Shown: positions 1 to 8,616, counted from the stretch's first letter. The stretch: 43,343 nucleotides of DNA from Armatimonadota bacterium (GCA_013178155.1 JABLXH010000105.1:1-43343); one strand, 5' to 3'. The notes: a model not told the origin generated them from the sequence alone. Program-made: numbers and translations.

Positions 1-1069
1 AGGCGACCTCACGATGCATCTCTGCGCCCGGGTAACCAACGGCAAACCCCACGCGCCGGGTGGCCTCCGGCAGGCAGGTCCGGTAGCCAGCGTCGGTCTC
101 GGCCAGGGCTGCTTCGTCCTCAACGGTGACGGCGTCCACGCCTGCAGCGAGGGCTGCCGCCGTCATCCGCTCCTGGACATAGCGTGGAAAGAGCACGCCG
201 GTGGGCACGTAAGGGCGCCTGCGGCGGGGAGCCGACGTGTACTCCCGGTCCCATTCGCGCAGGTGCGGTGGCAAGCAGTGACGCAGGCAGCTCCCCATCT
301 CTCCGCCGCGCAGCCCGTGCTCGCGAACGGCCTGAACGATGCTCTCCTCGGTCACCTCCGCCGGCAGCTCCAGGTCCAGGTCCACCCCAAAGTGTTCCCC
401 CCAACTGCACCGCCAGAGGTTCTTGACTGCCTTGGTGTAACGATGGCCCTCGATTACCAGATCCTCTGTGCCCTGGACTTCCGCGCTGAGCGCTTTGGCC
501 CGGCAGTGCTTCACACACTCATTGCAGCGGTCACAAAGCGTGTTTCCCGGCAGCAGCGGGGTCGGGTCCAGAGGGGCCGTGGTGATGATGGACACGAACC
601 GATTGCGAGTGCCAAACTCGGGGCTCATGGAGATTCCGTGGTATCCTAGCTCGCTCAGCCCGGCGGCCACGGCGGCATAGATGTGCGAGATGTCCGGTGC
701 AAAGACCGCCTGCAGGTCCTTGTAGCGCCGGTAACGCCAGATGTTGCTGGCGGCGATGGGCACCGCCTCATGGCCGGTGTCCTCCAGGAAACGCGCCATC
801 TCGTAGGAGATGCGGTCCAGATGCATGTTCATCTGGTACTGGACATTGTACGGCCCGATGACCTGCGGGTGTTCCCGCCCACCCAGCTCGATGCAGCCAT
901 CAGGGTGGTGCAAGGCACAGACAACGACACTGCGCGCTTCCGGCAGGATGCCCTGGGGGCTCATACGCAAGGGGGCGTTAGCGAAGCGCTGGATGTTGGC
1001 GACCCCGACCATGTCGGCGCCGAGGGAGAACGCCCGATGCTTGACTTGCCCGGTCAAAACGGTGTCCAT
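1..1069 (-). CDS. QueG-like 4Fe-4S protein, C-terminus outside window
   Basis: Reading the minus strand from an ATG at 1069 gives an open frame of 356 codons that runs off the left edge, so the C-terminus is missing. A ferredoxin-type motif C-x2-C-x2-C-x3-C lies at about residues 179-189 (CDRCNECVKHC). The N-terminal part (RSVVVCALHH, then a long region with no cofactor motif) resembles the cobalamin-binding region of epoxyqueuosine reductase (QueG) and reductive-dehalogenase-like proteins. Only one 4Fe-4S motif is visible, whereas true QueG has two, so I would not call this a queuosine enzyme. It lies 37 bp downstream of the GH4 gene and is probably co-transcribed with it. The fold class is likely; the reaction is unknown. 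Confidence 0.7.
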   Translation of the reverse strand, partial: MDTVLTGQVKHRAFSLGADMVGVANIQRFANAPLRMSPQGILPEARSVVVCALHHPDGCIELGGREHPQVIGPYNVQYQMNMHLDRISYEMARFLEDTGHEAVPIAASNIWRYRRYKDLQAVFAPDISHIYAAVAAGLSELGYHGISMSPEFGTRNRFVSIITTAPLDPTPLLPGNTLCDRCNECVKHCRAKALSAEVQGTEDLVIEGHRYTKAVKNLWRCSWGEHFGVDLDLELPAEVTEESIVQAVREHGLRGGEMGSCLRHCLPPHLREWDREYTSAPRRRRPYVPTGVLFPRYVQERMTAAALAAGVDAVTVEDEAALAETDAGYRTCLPEATRRVGFAVGYPGAEMHREVA

Positions 1070-1106
1070 GGCTGTGCTGCGTCTCCTGGTGAAAGCAAAC
1101 GGTCGC

Positions 1107-2405
1107 TCAGGCGAACTGCGGCAGGTGCTCCCGGTGTGCAGCTAGCAGGTCATCGGCCAGCTTGCGGGCGGCCGACAGCTCCGTCACGCAGCGGTCGAAG
1201 AGCAGCGCCTGCACCAGGGTGTCGTAGTCTCCCGTCAGCGCCGCCTCGACGGTAATCTCCACGCCCCAAAGCGCTTCATTGATGACCGCCAGCACCCCGG
1301 GTGGCAGCGGGGGCAAGGCGATGGGCACACAGCCCGCCCGCGAGGCCACCGTCGGCATCTCCAGCACGAAGCCTGTCGGGATGCCGGCCACCGTCTCGTT
1401 CGGAGCGTTCATCGGGAACAGCGCCTGCTGGTCGGCTGCCATGGACTCCAGGATGGGGATGAGCGACTCGTGTTCTCCCAGCGTCCGCTGCAGCAGGCCC
1501 TCCTCGAGAGGCTCGGTGCCTTCGGCCATCGCCGCCATCTTGGCGTAGCGGGCGTCACCGCCCTCAATGGCTTCGAGGATGTTCCAGGTGTCCACCCCGA
1601 TGAGCTGTCCGTAGTAGTTGCCGCCCGGAATCCGCTCCGGGAAGAACTCGGTAACATGCCGGTCCAAGACCGCGGGGAATGCGCCGTAGGTCTCAAAGAG
1701 CTCCCAACTGAAGCGGTCCTCTGTCGGTGGCTCCGCCTGCAACTTCGCTCGCACCCGCGGCCAGAGGTCCTCGCCCTGGCGCCGGAACTCGGTGATGAAG
1801 GTCAGATGGTTCATCCCGCAGTACAGGATGCTGGTCTCCTCCGCCGGGACACCGATGAAGCTCGCCAGGTAGCGGTGGGTGCCCTGCACGCCGTGGCACA
1901 GACCGATGAGCCGCTGTGGTGTGGCCTTATTCACCGCCCGGCAGATAGCGGCCATGGGGTTGGCGTAGTTGAAGAACCAGGCCCCGGGAGCCAGCCGGTG
2001 CACGTCATTGGCGATGTCCAGCATGGGCGGGATCTGGCGCAGCGCCCGCGAGATGCCCCCGGCCATCACCGTGTCGCCCACCGGCTGGTAGATGCCGTGC
2101 TGGCGGGGAACCTTGATGTCTGCCTCCCAGCCCCGGCGGCCGCCGACGGCGATCGTGGTGACCACGGCCTGGGCCCCTGGCAGCAGGTCGCGGCGGTCCA
2201 GCGAGGCCTCCAGGGTCACCGGCGCATCCAGTTGCTCTACCATGCGCCGGGTCAGCCCGTGGGCCACGTCCAGCGCCCGCTGGTCAATGTCGCAGAGGGC
2301 CACCGTGTAGCTGTCGGCCATCTTGCTGGCTAGCAGGTCCGCCACTAGCCCGGCGGTGAAGCTGGCGCTGCCCGCGCCGATCATGACGATCTTCAGGCTG
2401 TCCAT
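1107..2405 (-). CDS. GH4 family NAD-dependent glycosidase, probable alpha-uronidase type
   Basis: A 432-aa protein with the layout of glycoside hydrolase family 4: a Rossmann start (KIVMIGAGSASFTAGL), the NPMA segment (FNYANPMA), the metal-ligand tetrapeptide CHGV (near residue 170) and GMNHLTF. GH4 enzymes use NAD+ and a divalent metal, usually Mn2+, and cleave by an oxidation/elimination mechanism. From memory, the residues after the metal-ligand Cys track substrate: CHS(I/V) in alpha-galactosidases, CHEV in alpha-glucosidases, CHGx in alpha-glucuronidases and galacturonidases, CN or CD in 6-phospho enzymes. CHGV therefore suggests a uronidase. That agrees with the PL22-like oligogalacturonate lyase gene 27 bp upstream. 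The start has GGGAGG five bases upstream. No signal peptide, so cytoplasmic. Family is firm; substrate is inference. Confidence 0.9.
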   Translation of the reverse strand: MDSLKIVMIGAGSASFTAGLVADLLASKMADSYTVALCDIDQRALDVAHGLTRRMVEQLDAPVTLEASLDRRDLLPGAQAVVTTIAVGGRRGWEADIKVPRQHGIYQPVGDTVMAGGISRALRQIPPMLDIANDVHRLAPGAWFFNYANPMAAICRAVNKATPQRLIGLCHGVQGTHRYLASFIGVPAEETSILYCGMNHLTFITEFRRQGEDLWPRVRAKLQAEPPTEDRFSWELFETYGAFPAVLDRHVTEFFPERIPGGNYYGQLIGVDTWNILEAIEGGDARYAKMAAMAEGTEPLEEGLLQRTLGEHESLIPILESMAADQQALFPMNAPNETVAGIPTGFVLEMPTVASRAGCVPIALPPLPPGVLAVINEALWGVEITVEAALTGDYDTLVQALLFDRCVTELSAARKLADDLLAAHREHLPQFA

Positions 2406-2432
2406 TCGTGCCTCCCGGTGCTTGGGGTTATC

Positions 2433-3560
2433 TCAAAGTGTGTCTAGCCAACCGTCGGCCAGCCGCGCCCCGTAGACCTGCGGGTGGCCGCCGCGACGGG
2501 CCGCGAAGATGAGCCAGCGGTTATCCGCGGTCAGGTAAGGGTGGGCGTGGGACCATTGCTGGCCGTCATAGATGGTGCGGCTCAAACAGGCGCGGCGGCA
2601 CTTCCCGCTGGCGAAGCTGCCGATGTAGATCGGGACGCCCTCCTCGCCCGTGTCGCCGATCCAGTAGCGCCCGCAGCGCGAGACGCTGACATGGCCGAAG
2701 CGCAGCGGGCCTGAATGGACCAGCGTCGGGGCCGGGTCACCGACCTTCCCTCGCCAGACGTTGCCCTGGTTATCGGGGTCGCTGGCCGTTGAGAAGAACA
2801 CCTCGCGCGTCTCGCCGATCCAGGCTTCGTGACCCGTGGGGCGCGGCGTATGGGGACGGTCCGCCGGGAAAAGCCACGTATGCCCGCCCACCTCGATCTC
2901 ACCCAGGAGCACCTGTTTGACGTCCGGCATCTGGTTTAGCTGGATCAGGACCCGATTGCGTCCGTCCCGGGAGAACTGCTCATGTTTGGCGTGGTAGCCG
3001 GTCTTGGCGAGCATCACGCTCCACTGACCGGTCTTCAGATCGAGGAGGTGCACCTCGGCGGGCGAACCCGCAGAGGGCGTGACACTCACCGCATAGTACC
3101 GGTGGTCGGGCGATACCGTGCCGTAGCTGTAGCTCCCGCGTTCGGGAGGCAGCACGGCCACGTCTTCGACCTTCAGAGTCAAGTAGTGGCAGCGGCACAG
3201 CCAGCGCTTGCCGTCACGCTTCTCCTGGTAGTACAGCCAGTCACCCCAGGCATGGAAGGCAGGGAAGGGGACCTGCCCCACGAGAATGTCATGGCGCGAG
3301 CCGTCCACCAGGTCCAGGATGCTGATGCCGCCTGGCCTGGTCTCCGTCTGGTAGTAGCGGATCGCGATGCGGCGCCCTGACGAGTCGCCATAGGGCTGCT
3401 CACCGTAGATGTTGTCGGCAGGCCGGTCGTCGGCGCCCAACAGGAAGACCTGCGCGCCGCTGTCAGGGTCGGTCTCAACCAGGGGTCCGGGCATGGCGGC
3501 GCCTCCCACGGCCGGCGTGAACGCCAGCAGCCACAGCAGCAGGGGCATGCGCACGGGCAT
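2433..3560 (-). CDS. PL22-like oligogalacturonate lyase (beta-propeller)
   Basis: A 375-aa beta-propeller protein. The likely active site is complete by comparison with the family as I remember it (Yersinia PL22: base His242, Mn ligands His287, Gln350, His353, His355). Here His244 lies in TGHEAW, His290 in FGHVSVS, and Gln335, His338 and His340 in QWSHAHP, with the same Q-x2-H-x-H spacing and followed by LTADNRWLIF. PL22 enzymes cleave unsaturated or saturated digalacturonate in the cytoplasm. This one starts with a signal-peptide-like stretch (MPLLLWLLAFTPAVGGAA), so it may be exported. It probably forms an operon with the GH4 gene and the QueG-like gene downstream. A remote propeller protein without lyase activity remains possible. 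Confidence 0.72.
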   Translation of the reverse strand: MPVRMPLLLWLLAFTPAVGGAAMPGPLVETDPDSGAQVFLLGADDRPADNIYGEQPYGDSSGRRIAIRYYQTETRPGGISILDLVDGSRHDILVGQVPFPAFHAWGDWLYYQEKRDGKRWLCRCHYLTLKVEDVAVLPPERGSYSYGTVSPDHRYYAVSVTPSAGSPAEVHLLDLKTGQWSVMLAKTGYHAKHEQFSRDGRNRVLIQLNQMPDVKQVLLGEIEVGGHTWLFPADRPHTPRPTGHEAWIGETREVFFSTASDPDNQGNVWRGKVGDPAPTLVHSGPLRFGHVSVSRCGRYWIGDTGEEGVPIYIGSFASGKCRRACLSRTIYDGQQWSHAHPYLTADNRWLIFAARRGGHPQVYGARLADGWLDTL

Positions 3561-3625
3561 CGCCTCCTGAACGGATGGTCTGTCGGGGTTCGCGCCCTGT
3601 CGCCCAATGTCCTCCCTGAACGCGC

Positions 3626-3654
3626 CACGGCCCCCCTGCGTGAGGGGGGCCGTG
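3626..3654 (-). terminator. Strong GC hairpin downstream of the Ig-domain gene
   Basis: A perfect 11-bp inverted repeat (CACGGCCCCCC / GGGGGGCCGTG, 7-nt loop) lies between the stop of the Ig-domain gene (3693) and the start of the PL22-like gene (3560), both on the minus strand. It sits where a terminator would be, but no T-run follows it, so it could also be a processing or attenuation hairpin. Confidence 0.5.
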
Positions 3655-3692
3655 CGGACCGCTCTTGCTGCCCGTAAGGCAGCTGAAGCCGG

Positions 3693-5003
3693 TCACAGAT
3701 TACCGTAGTAGAAGCGAACGACCCTTCGGTCCTCAACGCGCCCGCTTGGGTCCAGGGACTCCACCTCCGCCCGGTACCGACCAACGCCCGGCACGCGCAC
3801 CGTCAAGTACCAGCCGCCGTTGCGGGCTACGTCGGTCGAATAGCCGAACACACGCTTTCCGCGCGAGTCATAGACTTCGATGCGGACCCTGTTGTCGGGC
3901 TGAGCCGTACCAGAGAAGCCGTAGGTGGTGCTGTAGAGACGCTGTCCGTCTTTGGGGGTGTTGACTGTCAGACGCTCCCAACTGCCACCGCTGCCTCCAC
4001 CCCACTTGCCGTAACGGAACTCCACCGTCGCCGTCGTCGTCACCCGTCCCTGGTCATCGAGAAGCTCTGCGCGAGCGCGGTGCTGGCCTTCGCGCGACAG
4101 GCCCACCTTGACACCCCAGCGTCCATCGCCGTCCACGCGCGTCATCTCGTAGTGAACGCGTTCTCCACCGGGACCGAAGACCTGTACCCGAACCTCGCGT
4201 CGCGCCAGGCCACGGCCCGCGACAGTCACCGATGGGCTCGACACAGTCTGACCGGGGGTCGGCGTTGTGAAATACAGGGCGCTGGAACCACTGCCACCGA
4301 AGTCCCCTCCGGTGTTGATATGGAAGCTGACCGAATCCCGGGCCAGAGTGTTGCCCCGGGAATCCTTCAGATCAGCATAGGCCGAGTGCGACCCGTCGTT
4401 GGACAGACGCACACTGGCGCTCCAGCGACCGGAGCTTCCGACCCACAGTGTCTCATCGCCAGCCAGGCGTCCCCCTGGGCCATAGATGTGCAGACGCACA
4501 CGCATGTTGGGTGAGGCGGTACCGCTGAACTGGACGGTGCTCTGTGTCAGTACACTTCCCTTGGCCGGCCTGTCGATGTGAACCGACCGGCTGCTTCCTG
4601 AGCCCCCGAAATCCCCCGCCTCTACGCGGAACCCCCGCACTACTTCCGCAACCACCTGGCCGCGGTCGTTGATGACCCGGGCGATGGCTCGGTAGGAACC
4701 GCTATTGCCCCCGGCACTGGTCGTCCCGTTCCATCGACCGCGTCCACTCGCCCGCATGGTCTCGTCATAGATGGTGGCCCAGTTGGTGCCAAAGAGCTTC
4801 CGTTCCTCGCGCTGCACGATGAGTCTTATGCGCGAGTACCTCCCCGATGTCCCCTGAATCTCGATCCGGTTTCCGCGTAATACCTCGTTGGCGTACGGCC
4901 TGGTGATCTCAAGCGCATTCGCCGCCCCGGCAAGCACTGTCAGACCACCCAGGACCAGCGTGGAAATCAGCCAACGTGAAACTGCCCGCCTTTTACTTGC
5001 CAT
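3693..5003 (-). CDS. Secreted protein with four Ig-like repeats
   Basis: A 436-aa protein from the ATG at 5003, which has GGAGGT eight bases upstream; in-frame ATGs lie further up at 5018 and 5039. A signal peptide (WLISTLVLGGLTVLAGAANA) is followed by four Ig-like beta-sandwich units of about 90 residues. Each opens with a pattern like I-x-x-P-x-x-G-x-x-L and contains a GRW or GGW turn (RPAKGSVL, TPTPGQTV and TPKDGQRL start repeats 2-4). Linkers rich in Gly and Ser (DFGGSGSS, WGGGSGGS) separate them. No catalytic or sortase motif is visible. It stands alone with its own promoter-like region and a downstream hairpin. A cell-surface or matrix structural role is plausible but unproven. Confidence 0.82.
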   Translation of the reverse strand: MASKRRAVSRWLISTLVLGGLTVLAGAANALEITRPYANEVLRGNRIEIQGTSGRYSRIRLIVQREERKLFGTNWATIYDETMRASGRGRWNGTTSAGGNSGSYRAIARVINDRGQVVAEVVRGFRVEAGDFGGSGSSRSVHIDRPAKGSVLTQSTVQFSGTASPNMRVRLHIYGPGGRLAGDETLWVGSSGRWSASVRLSNDGSHSAYADLKDSRGNTLARDSVSFHINTGGDFGGSGSSALYFTTPTPGQTVSSPSVTVAGRGLARREVRVQVFGPGGERVHYEMTRVDGDGRWGVKVGLSREGQHRARAELLDDQGRVTTTATVEFRYGKWGGGSGGSWERLTVNTPKDGQRLYSTTYGFSGTAQPDNRVRIEVYDSRGKRVFGYSTDVARNGGWYLTVRVPGVGRYRAEVESLDPSGRVEDRRVVRFYYGNL

Positions 5004-5085
5004 CGCTACCACCTCCATGAGTCCTCTCTGCTTGCGCATCCCCGGGAACGCGGCGCAATTGCCAACTTGTTCAGTGGCAACGTCG

Positions 5086-5120
5086 ATTATACCCGGTCAC
5101 AGGGATTTGTACATATACAA
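5086..5120 (-). promoter_or_regulatory. Promoter and overlapping dyad for the Ig-domain gene
   Basis: On the minus strand a consensus -10 TATAAT (5091-5086) is preceded by a 16-bp spacer and TGTACA (5113-5108, 4 of 6 matches to TTGACA). The start would be near 5079, about 75 nt before the ATG at 5003. A dyad TTGTA-CATA-TACAA (5107-5120) covers the -35 element and could be a repressor site. This roughly 60-bp stretch is markedly AT-rich for the window. Confidence 0.6.
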
Positions 5121-5191
5121 GTTATATTTATTTTCTGTGTACGTAGTTTCTTTTTTCCGGGTGCGCAGGCGAAAACCTGCCGGGCACGGAC

Positions 5192-6460
5192 TCACTGGCG
5201 GCTGATAACACGGTGCGTGACCAACAGCAGCACCACTCCCAGCACGCCGCTTACGCTGGCGATGAGGAAGGGAAGAGTGGAAGAGAATCCGGGAGTGTCG
5301 GGGGTCTGGATGGCCCGGCTGAGCACCATGAAGAGCCAACCGCCCAGGCCGGACAGCATCACCGTCAGCGAGATGGCCGGGGCTCGTCGCTCCTCGGGCA
5401 CCAGCTCCGAGATGAAGCCGGTCTGACTCCAGCGGATGAGCTGACGCACCATCTCAAAGAGTCCGGCCGAGAGGATGAGCACCCATGCGTTGGGCGCGAT
5501 CCCGGTGAGCAGTTGGCAGACGGTAAAGGCAGCGAGGATCAGAGCGCCGGTGACGCGGTTGGCCTGGCGTCCCGCGAGGAGGCCGATGAGCAGCCCGCCT
5601 AGCAACTGACCTACATAGCCGGCCGACTGCAATAGCGAGAAGCCGTGGTCGGCGGAGCCCACGATGAGCCCAATGTGGGGTTCGGCGGCCCTATAGGCGC
5701 GGTAGACGTTTGTGGCCTGAAAGACCGGGCCGGTCAGCAGCCCCAGCGACAGGACCGTGGCTGCGAAGCGCTTTGAGCGCAGCAGGCTCGGTATTCCCGC
5801 GGTGAGCGAGTCCCCCGACGCCGCCCCTGGCGGAACGGGGTCACGGCCGTAGGCTCCGCGCTGTCCCCACAGCAGCACCATCACGCTGGCGATGGCGGCC
5901 ACGCCGGCGTAGAAAATGAGCAAGTCGTGGAAGTCTGCCGCCCCTGCGCCCGCCGCCTTGGCTCCGGTGCCGATCAGCAGCCGCCCGATCTGGGGCGCCA
6001 CCGCCGCTCCCAGCGCCACCGCCGTCATCGTCGAGGCGTTGGACAGGCTCTTGCGGCGGTGAGGCACGATCTGCGCCAGGGAGATGCCGCCGATCCAGAT
6101 CAGCGCCGCCACACTGCCGTACCACAGGGCCGCCAGGTCCAGTACATACAGCGACCAGGGCCCGGCCAGGGGGATGGCATAGAGGATGCCAGGGAGCAGC
6201 ACATAGAACAGCAGTCCCGAGGCCCACGCCCGGCGCTCGCCGATGCGGCTGGCTACCACCGCCGCGATGGCCGGGCCGCACATCCAGGCGAAGATGGAAC
6301 GCGTGCCCCAGCGTTCCCAGGCGGAGTCCGGCAGCCCGGCCGCTGGGAAGTACAGCGGGAGCGCGTACTCCAGGAGAGAAGAGCACAGGAAGCTCAGGCC
6401 GGCGGCCAGGGCCACGATGCGCAAGCGCGCGGTGCCGGCCAGGTCAGGCTGGCATGGCAT
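5192..6460 (-). CDS. MFS-type transporter
   Basis: A 422-aa, very hydrophobic protein with about 12 predicted membrane helices in two halves. These are separated by a hydrophilic loop around residues 205-225 (RGAYGRDPVPPGAASGD). The basic cytoplasmic loop after helices 4-5 (VPHRRKSLSNAS) and a second one (VPEERRAPAIS) resemble major facilitator loops. The substrate cannot be read from sequence; nearby glycan genes make a sugar or glycoside plausible. There is only one usable ATG (6460), with a weak ribosome site. An AT-rich region separates it from the Ig-domain gene downstream. Confidence 0.8.
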   Translation of the reverse strand: MPCQPDLAGTARLRIVALAAGLSFLCSSLLEYALPLYFPAAGLPDSAWERWGTRSIFAWMCGPAIAAVVASRIGERRAWASGLLFYVLLPGILYAIPLAGPWSLYVLDLAALWYGSVAALIWIGGISLAQIVPHRRKSLSNASTMTAVALGAAVAPQIGRLLIGTGAKAAGAGAADFHDLLIFYAGVAAIASVMVLLWGQRGAYGRDPVPPGAASGDSLTAGIPSLLRSKRFAATVLSLGLLTGPVFQATNVYRAYRAAEPHIGLIVGSADHGFSLLQSAGYVGQLLGGLLIGLLAGRQANRVTGALILAAFTVCQLLTGIAPNAWVLILSAGLFEMVRQLIRWSQTGFISELVPEERRAPAISLTVMLSGLGGWLFMVLSRAIQTPDTPGFSSTLPFLIASVSGVLGVVLLLVTHRVISRQ

Positions 6461-6570
6461 GGGTAGCTCAGTCGGCGTTGTGAAGATGACTGTGGTGACG
6501 GACCAACGCGTCCGGGGGATAGGTTAGACAGCGCCTACGCGTTACCTGCCAGACAACAGGCCCCATAGCG

Positions 6571-6609
6571 CGCCCAGCCAGGGCAAGCCGCGCTTCCCCT
6601 GGCTGGGCG
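6571..6609 (-). terminator. Hairpin downstream of the prepilin-like gene
   Basis: A perfect 13-bp inverted repeat (CGCCCAGCCAGGG at 6571-6583 with CCCTGGCTGGGCG at 6597-6609, 13-nt loop) starts about 20 bp after the prepilin-like stop at 6630 on the minus strand. There is no T-run. The rest of the 6461-6629 gap shows nothing else I can name. Confidence 0.45.
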
Positions 6610-6629
6610 GTTGCTAACGTCACGGTTGG

Positions 6630-7242
6630 TTACTTGGCGTAGTTGACGATGTGGTCCGCCATCCACGCATCGTTGAACACAGCGCTGGCGGGGTACCACT
6701 TCGCATGACCGTCACAGAAGTTCACGTTGCTGCCGCCGTTGTGTCGGGTGTTGGTGTCGACGCAGACCGAGGGGGTGCAGTGAGCAGCGCAGGCGTTAGC
6801 GTAGGCGATCTCCCAGGCACAGGCCAGGAACATCGCCGAGTCCGCCACGAACACAATCTCCGCAGGCCGCGGCATGGAGCCGATGGAGATCCCCTTGGTG
6901 TGCACGCACCAGTGCGGACAGAGGAAGCAGGAGTTGATACCGTAGCCGTTGTCGTTGGGACGAGTGGGGCACTTGAAAATCTGGGTGTTCTTCACGTAGG
7001 GCTGCACCAGGTCATACCAGTTGCGGGGCGGAGTGCTGGAGCGATCGCCCTCCGGCACACACTCACTCGTAGTCCTGGGCGTACATCAGCATCCCCAGCC
7101 CGATCTGCTTCAGGTTCGACAAACAGGACGTCTGGCGCGCCTTCTCCCGGGCCTTGGCGAAGACGGGGAAGAGGATCGCGGCCAGGATCGCGATGATCGC
7201 GATGACAACCAACAACTCGATTAGAGTGAACCCCTTGCGCAT
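6630..7242 (-). pseudogene. Prepilin-like H-X9-DG protein, frameshifted
   Basis: The start at 7242 has AGGAGG seven bases upstream. The product opens with a class III prepilin leader: a short basic MRKG, then F-T-L-I-E with the conserved Glu at mature position 5, and a hydrophobic helix. [12 protein letters not shown] and [17 protein letters not shown] follow, then a TGA at 7065-7063. The other half continues in a second frame (CVPEGDRSS, WYDLVQPYVKNTQIFKCP) and ends with the H-X9-DG box RHNGGSNVNFCDG. Removing one base, for instance T at 7065, joins both halves as AQDYEECVPEGD and gives about 203 aa, a normal size for the family. These pseudopilin-like proteins are processed by a prepilin peptidase; their function is poorly known. 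It is either a sequencing indel or a recent pseudogene. Confidence 0.8.
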
Positions 7243-7308
7243 CGACGTGCCTCCTTGGGCTATGCTCATGCCGGAAGCAATCCGGCCATCACTGCCTAGA
7301 GTCTCATT

Positions 7309-8514
7309 CTACCCCTGTGGCTCTGCACCAATCGCCAATGTCACCAGTGGCCCCACCTCACCCGGGGCCGGTCGTCGGAACAGGTCCTCCAGCACCAACT
7401 CCGCGGCCCCGACCGCGATCGTGTCGGGCCATAGCGGGTCGGTCACCACGCCCTGCGCCGGCGGCTGGTCCAGGTAGCCCCAGTAGTCCGGGGTGGCCGT
7501 CAGCAGTTCGCGGACGAAGTTCACTGCATCGGGCTCCAAGGCCGTGAACTCTCCGCCCAGCACCACGCAGTCGGGGTCCAGTGTCTGGCAGAGCGCGGTG
7601 GCATGGGCGATCATGGGTCGGCGCAATTCCAGGACGGCACGGCGAGCCCCCCGGTCTCCGGCCACGGCGGTGGCCCACAGGTCGCGGATTTCAGGCTCGT
7701 GCAGGGCTCGCCCCGGTACCATGATCTCTCCCGCGGCGCCGTGGGCCCCGGTGTAGGGCTGGCCGCGCAGCACCAGACCACTACCGATGCCGCCGGCATG
7801 CTCCGTCAGGAAGAGATAGAACAGCGACCCGTCTGGCGTCACAGCGCCAGCACGGACCAGACGTCGGAAAATGGCTAGTGTACCTACATTTGCGTCGTTG
7901 GCGACGTGGATCGGCCAGGGCACCAACTCCGCCAGGGCTGCCTGCAACGGGTAGTCCATGGCGCTGGCTCCGGCCTCGTCGCGGAGGCTGGCGGCCCGCG
8001 TGACCATCCCGGATTCCGGGTCAACCACACCGCCCATGCCCACGCCGAGCCCCAGGATGCGCTGGTGCGGAATGTCCGCAGTAGCGGAACGGATGAGTTC
8101 GTGGGCACGCAAGGGGAGGGTCGCGGTCGTCAGCGCCGGTGAGGGACGGAGGGTCTCACGCCGACAGACCTGGCCGCTGAGGTCCACCACGACTGCTCGC
8201 AGGACCTTGGGGTCAATGTGAATGCCGACGGCATAGCCCGCCTCGCCCCGCAAAGCCCATCTCTTGGGCGGGCGCCCTACCTGGGCGTCACCGGTGTGCA
8301 GAGTGCTTTGAACGAGGCCCGCATCCTCCAGCGTCTCCAGCAGGCGCTTTACGGTGGATGGGTAGACCTCCAGCACGCGCCCGATCTCGGGACCCGTCAG
8401 AGGGCCACTGTTGTGCAGCACGTTGAGGGCGGCCTGCAGGTTCATACAGCGAACCGCGAGGCCGTTGCTGGTGGAGGTACGCCGGTTGCGAGTGAAGGGA
8501 TTGGGGGCGGGCAT
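7309..8514 (-). CDS. ROK family transcriptional regulator
   Basis: A 401-aa protein. The N-terminal winged helix-turn-helix (about residues 25-85, LTGPEIGRVLEVYPSTVKRLLETLEDAGLV in pieces) is followed by an ROK sugar-kinase-like domain with GIGVG-like (LGLGVGMGGVVDP), VANDANVGTLA and GAAGEI segments. ROK regulators of the NagC/XylR type bind DNA and release it on sugar binding. The usual zinc motif CxCGxxGC after GAAGEI is absent (MVPGRALHEPEIRDLW follows), so it is an atypical member. I prefer ATG 8514 to the in-frame TTG at 8532 because the TTG would lie upstream of the predicted transcription start. The target is unknown; adjacent glycan genes are candidates. Confidence 0.85.
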   Translation of the reverse strand: MPAPNPFTRNRRTSTSNGLAVRCMNLQAALNVLHNSGPLTGPEIGRVLEVYPSTVKRLLETLEDAGLVQSTLHTGDAQVGRPPKRWALRGEAGYAVGIHIDPKVLRAVVVDLSGQVCRRETLRPSPALTTATLPLRAHELIRSATADIPHQRILGLGVGMGGVVDPESGMVTRAASLRDEAGASAMDYPLQAALAELVPWPIHVANDANVGTLAIFRRLVRAGAVTPDGSLFYLFLTEHAGGIGSGLVLRGQPYTGAHGAAGEIMVPGRALHEPEIRDLWATAVAGDRGARRAVLELRRPMIAHATALCQTLDPDCVVLGGEFTALEPDAVNFVRELLTATPDYWGYLDQPPAQGVVTDPLWPDTIAVGAAELVLEDLFRRPAPGEVGPLVTLAIGAEPQG

Positions 8515-8534
8515 GATAATTCTTTGCTGCAAAA

Positions 8535-8563
8535 AACATAATCCAACCCGCTTCCTCTGTCAA
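8535..8563 (-). promoter_or_regulatory. Promoter of the ROK regulator
   Basis: On the minus strand a perfect -35 TTGACA (8563-8558), a 17-bp spacer and -10 TATGTT (8540-8535). The predicted start, near 8528, leaves a leader of only about 14 nt before the ATG at 8514. Translation may therefore be nearly leaderless. Confidence 0.65.
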
Positions 8564-8616
8564 TACCCAATCCGTGCGACTTCCGTGCGATTCCATCCCG
8601 AATAATCCTAGCTAAG

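Noticed and set aside
6461-6475. GGGTAGCTCAGTCGG looks like the D-arm of a tRNA.
   Set aside because: No acceptor, anticodon or T arm can be formed with the sequence on either side.
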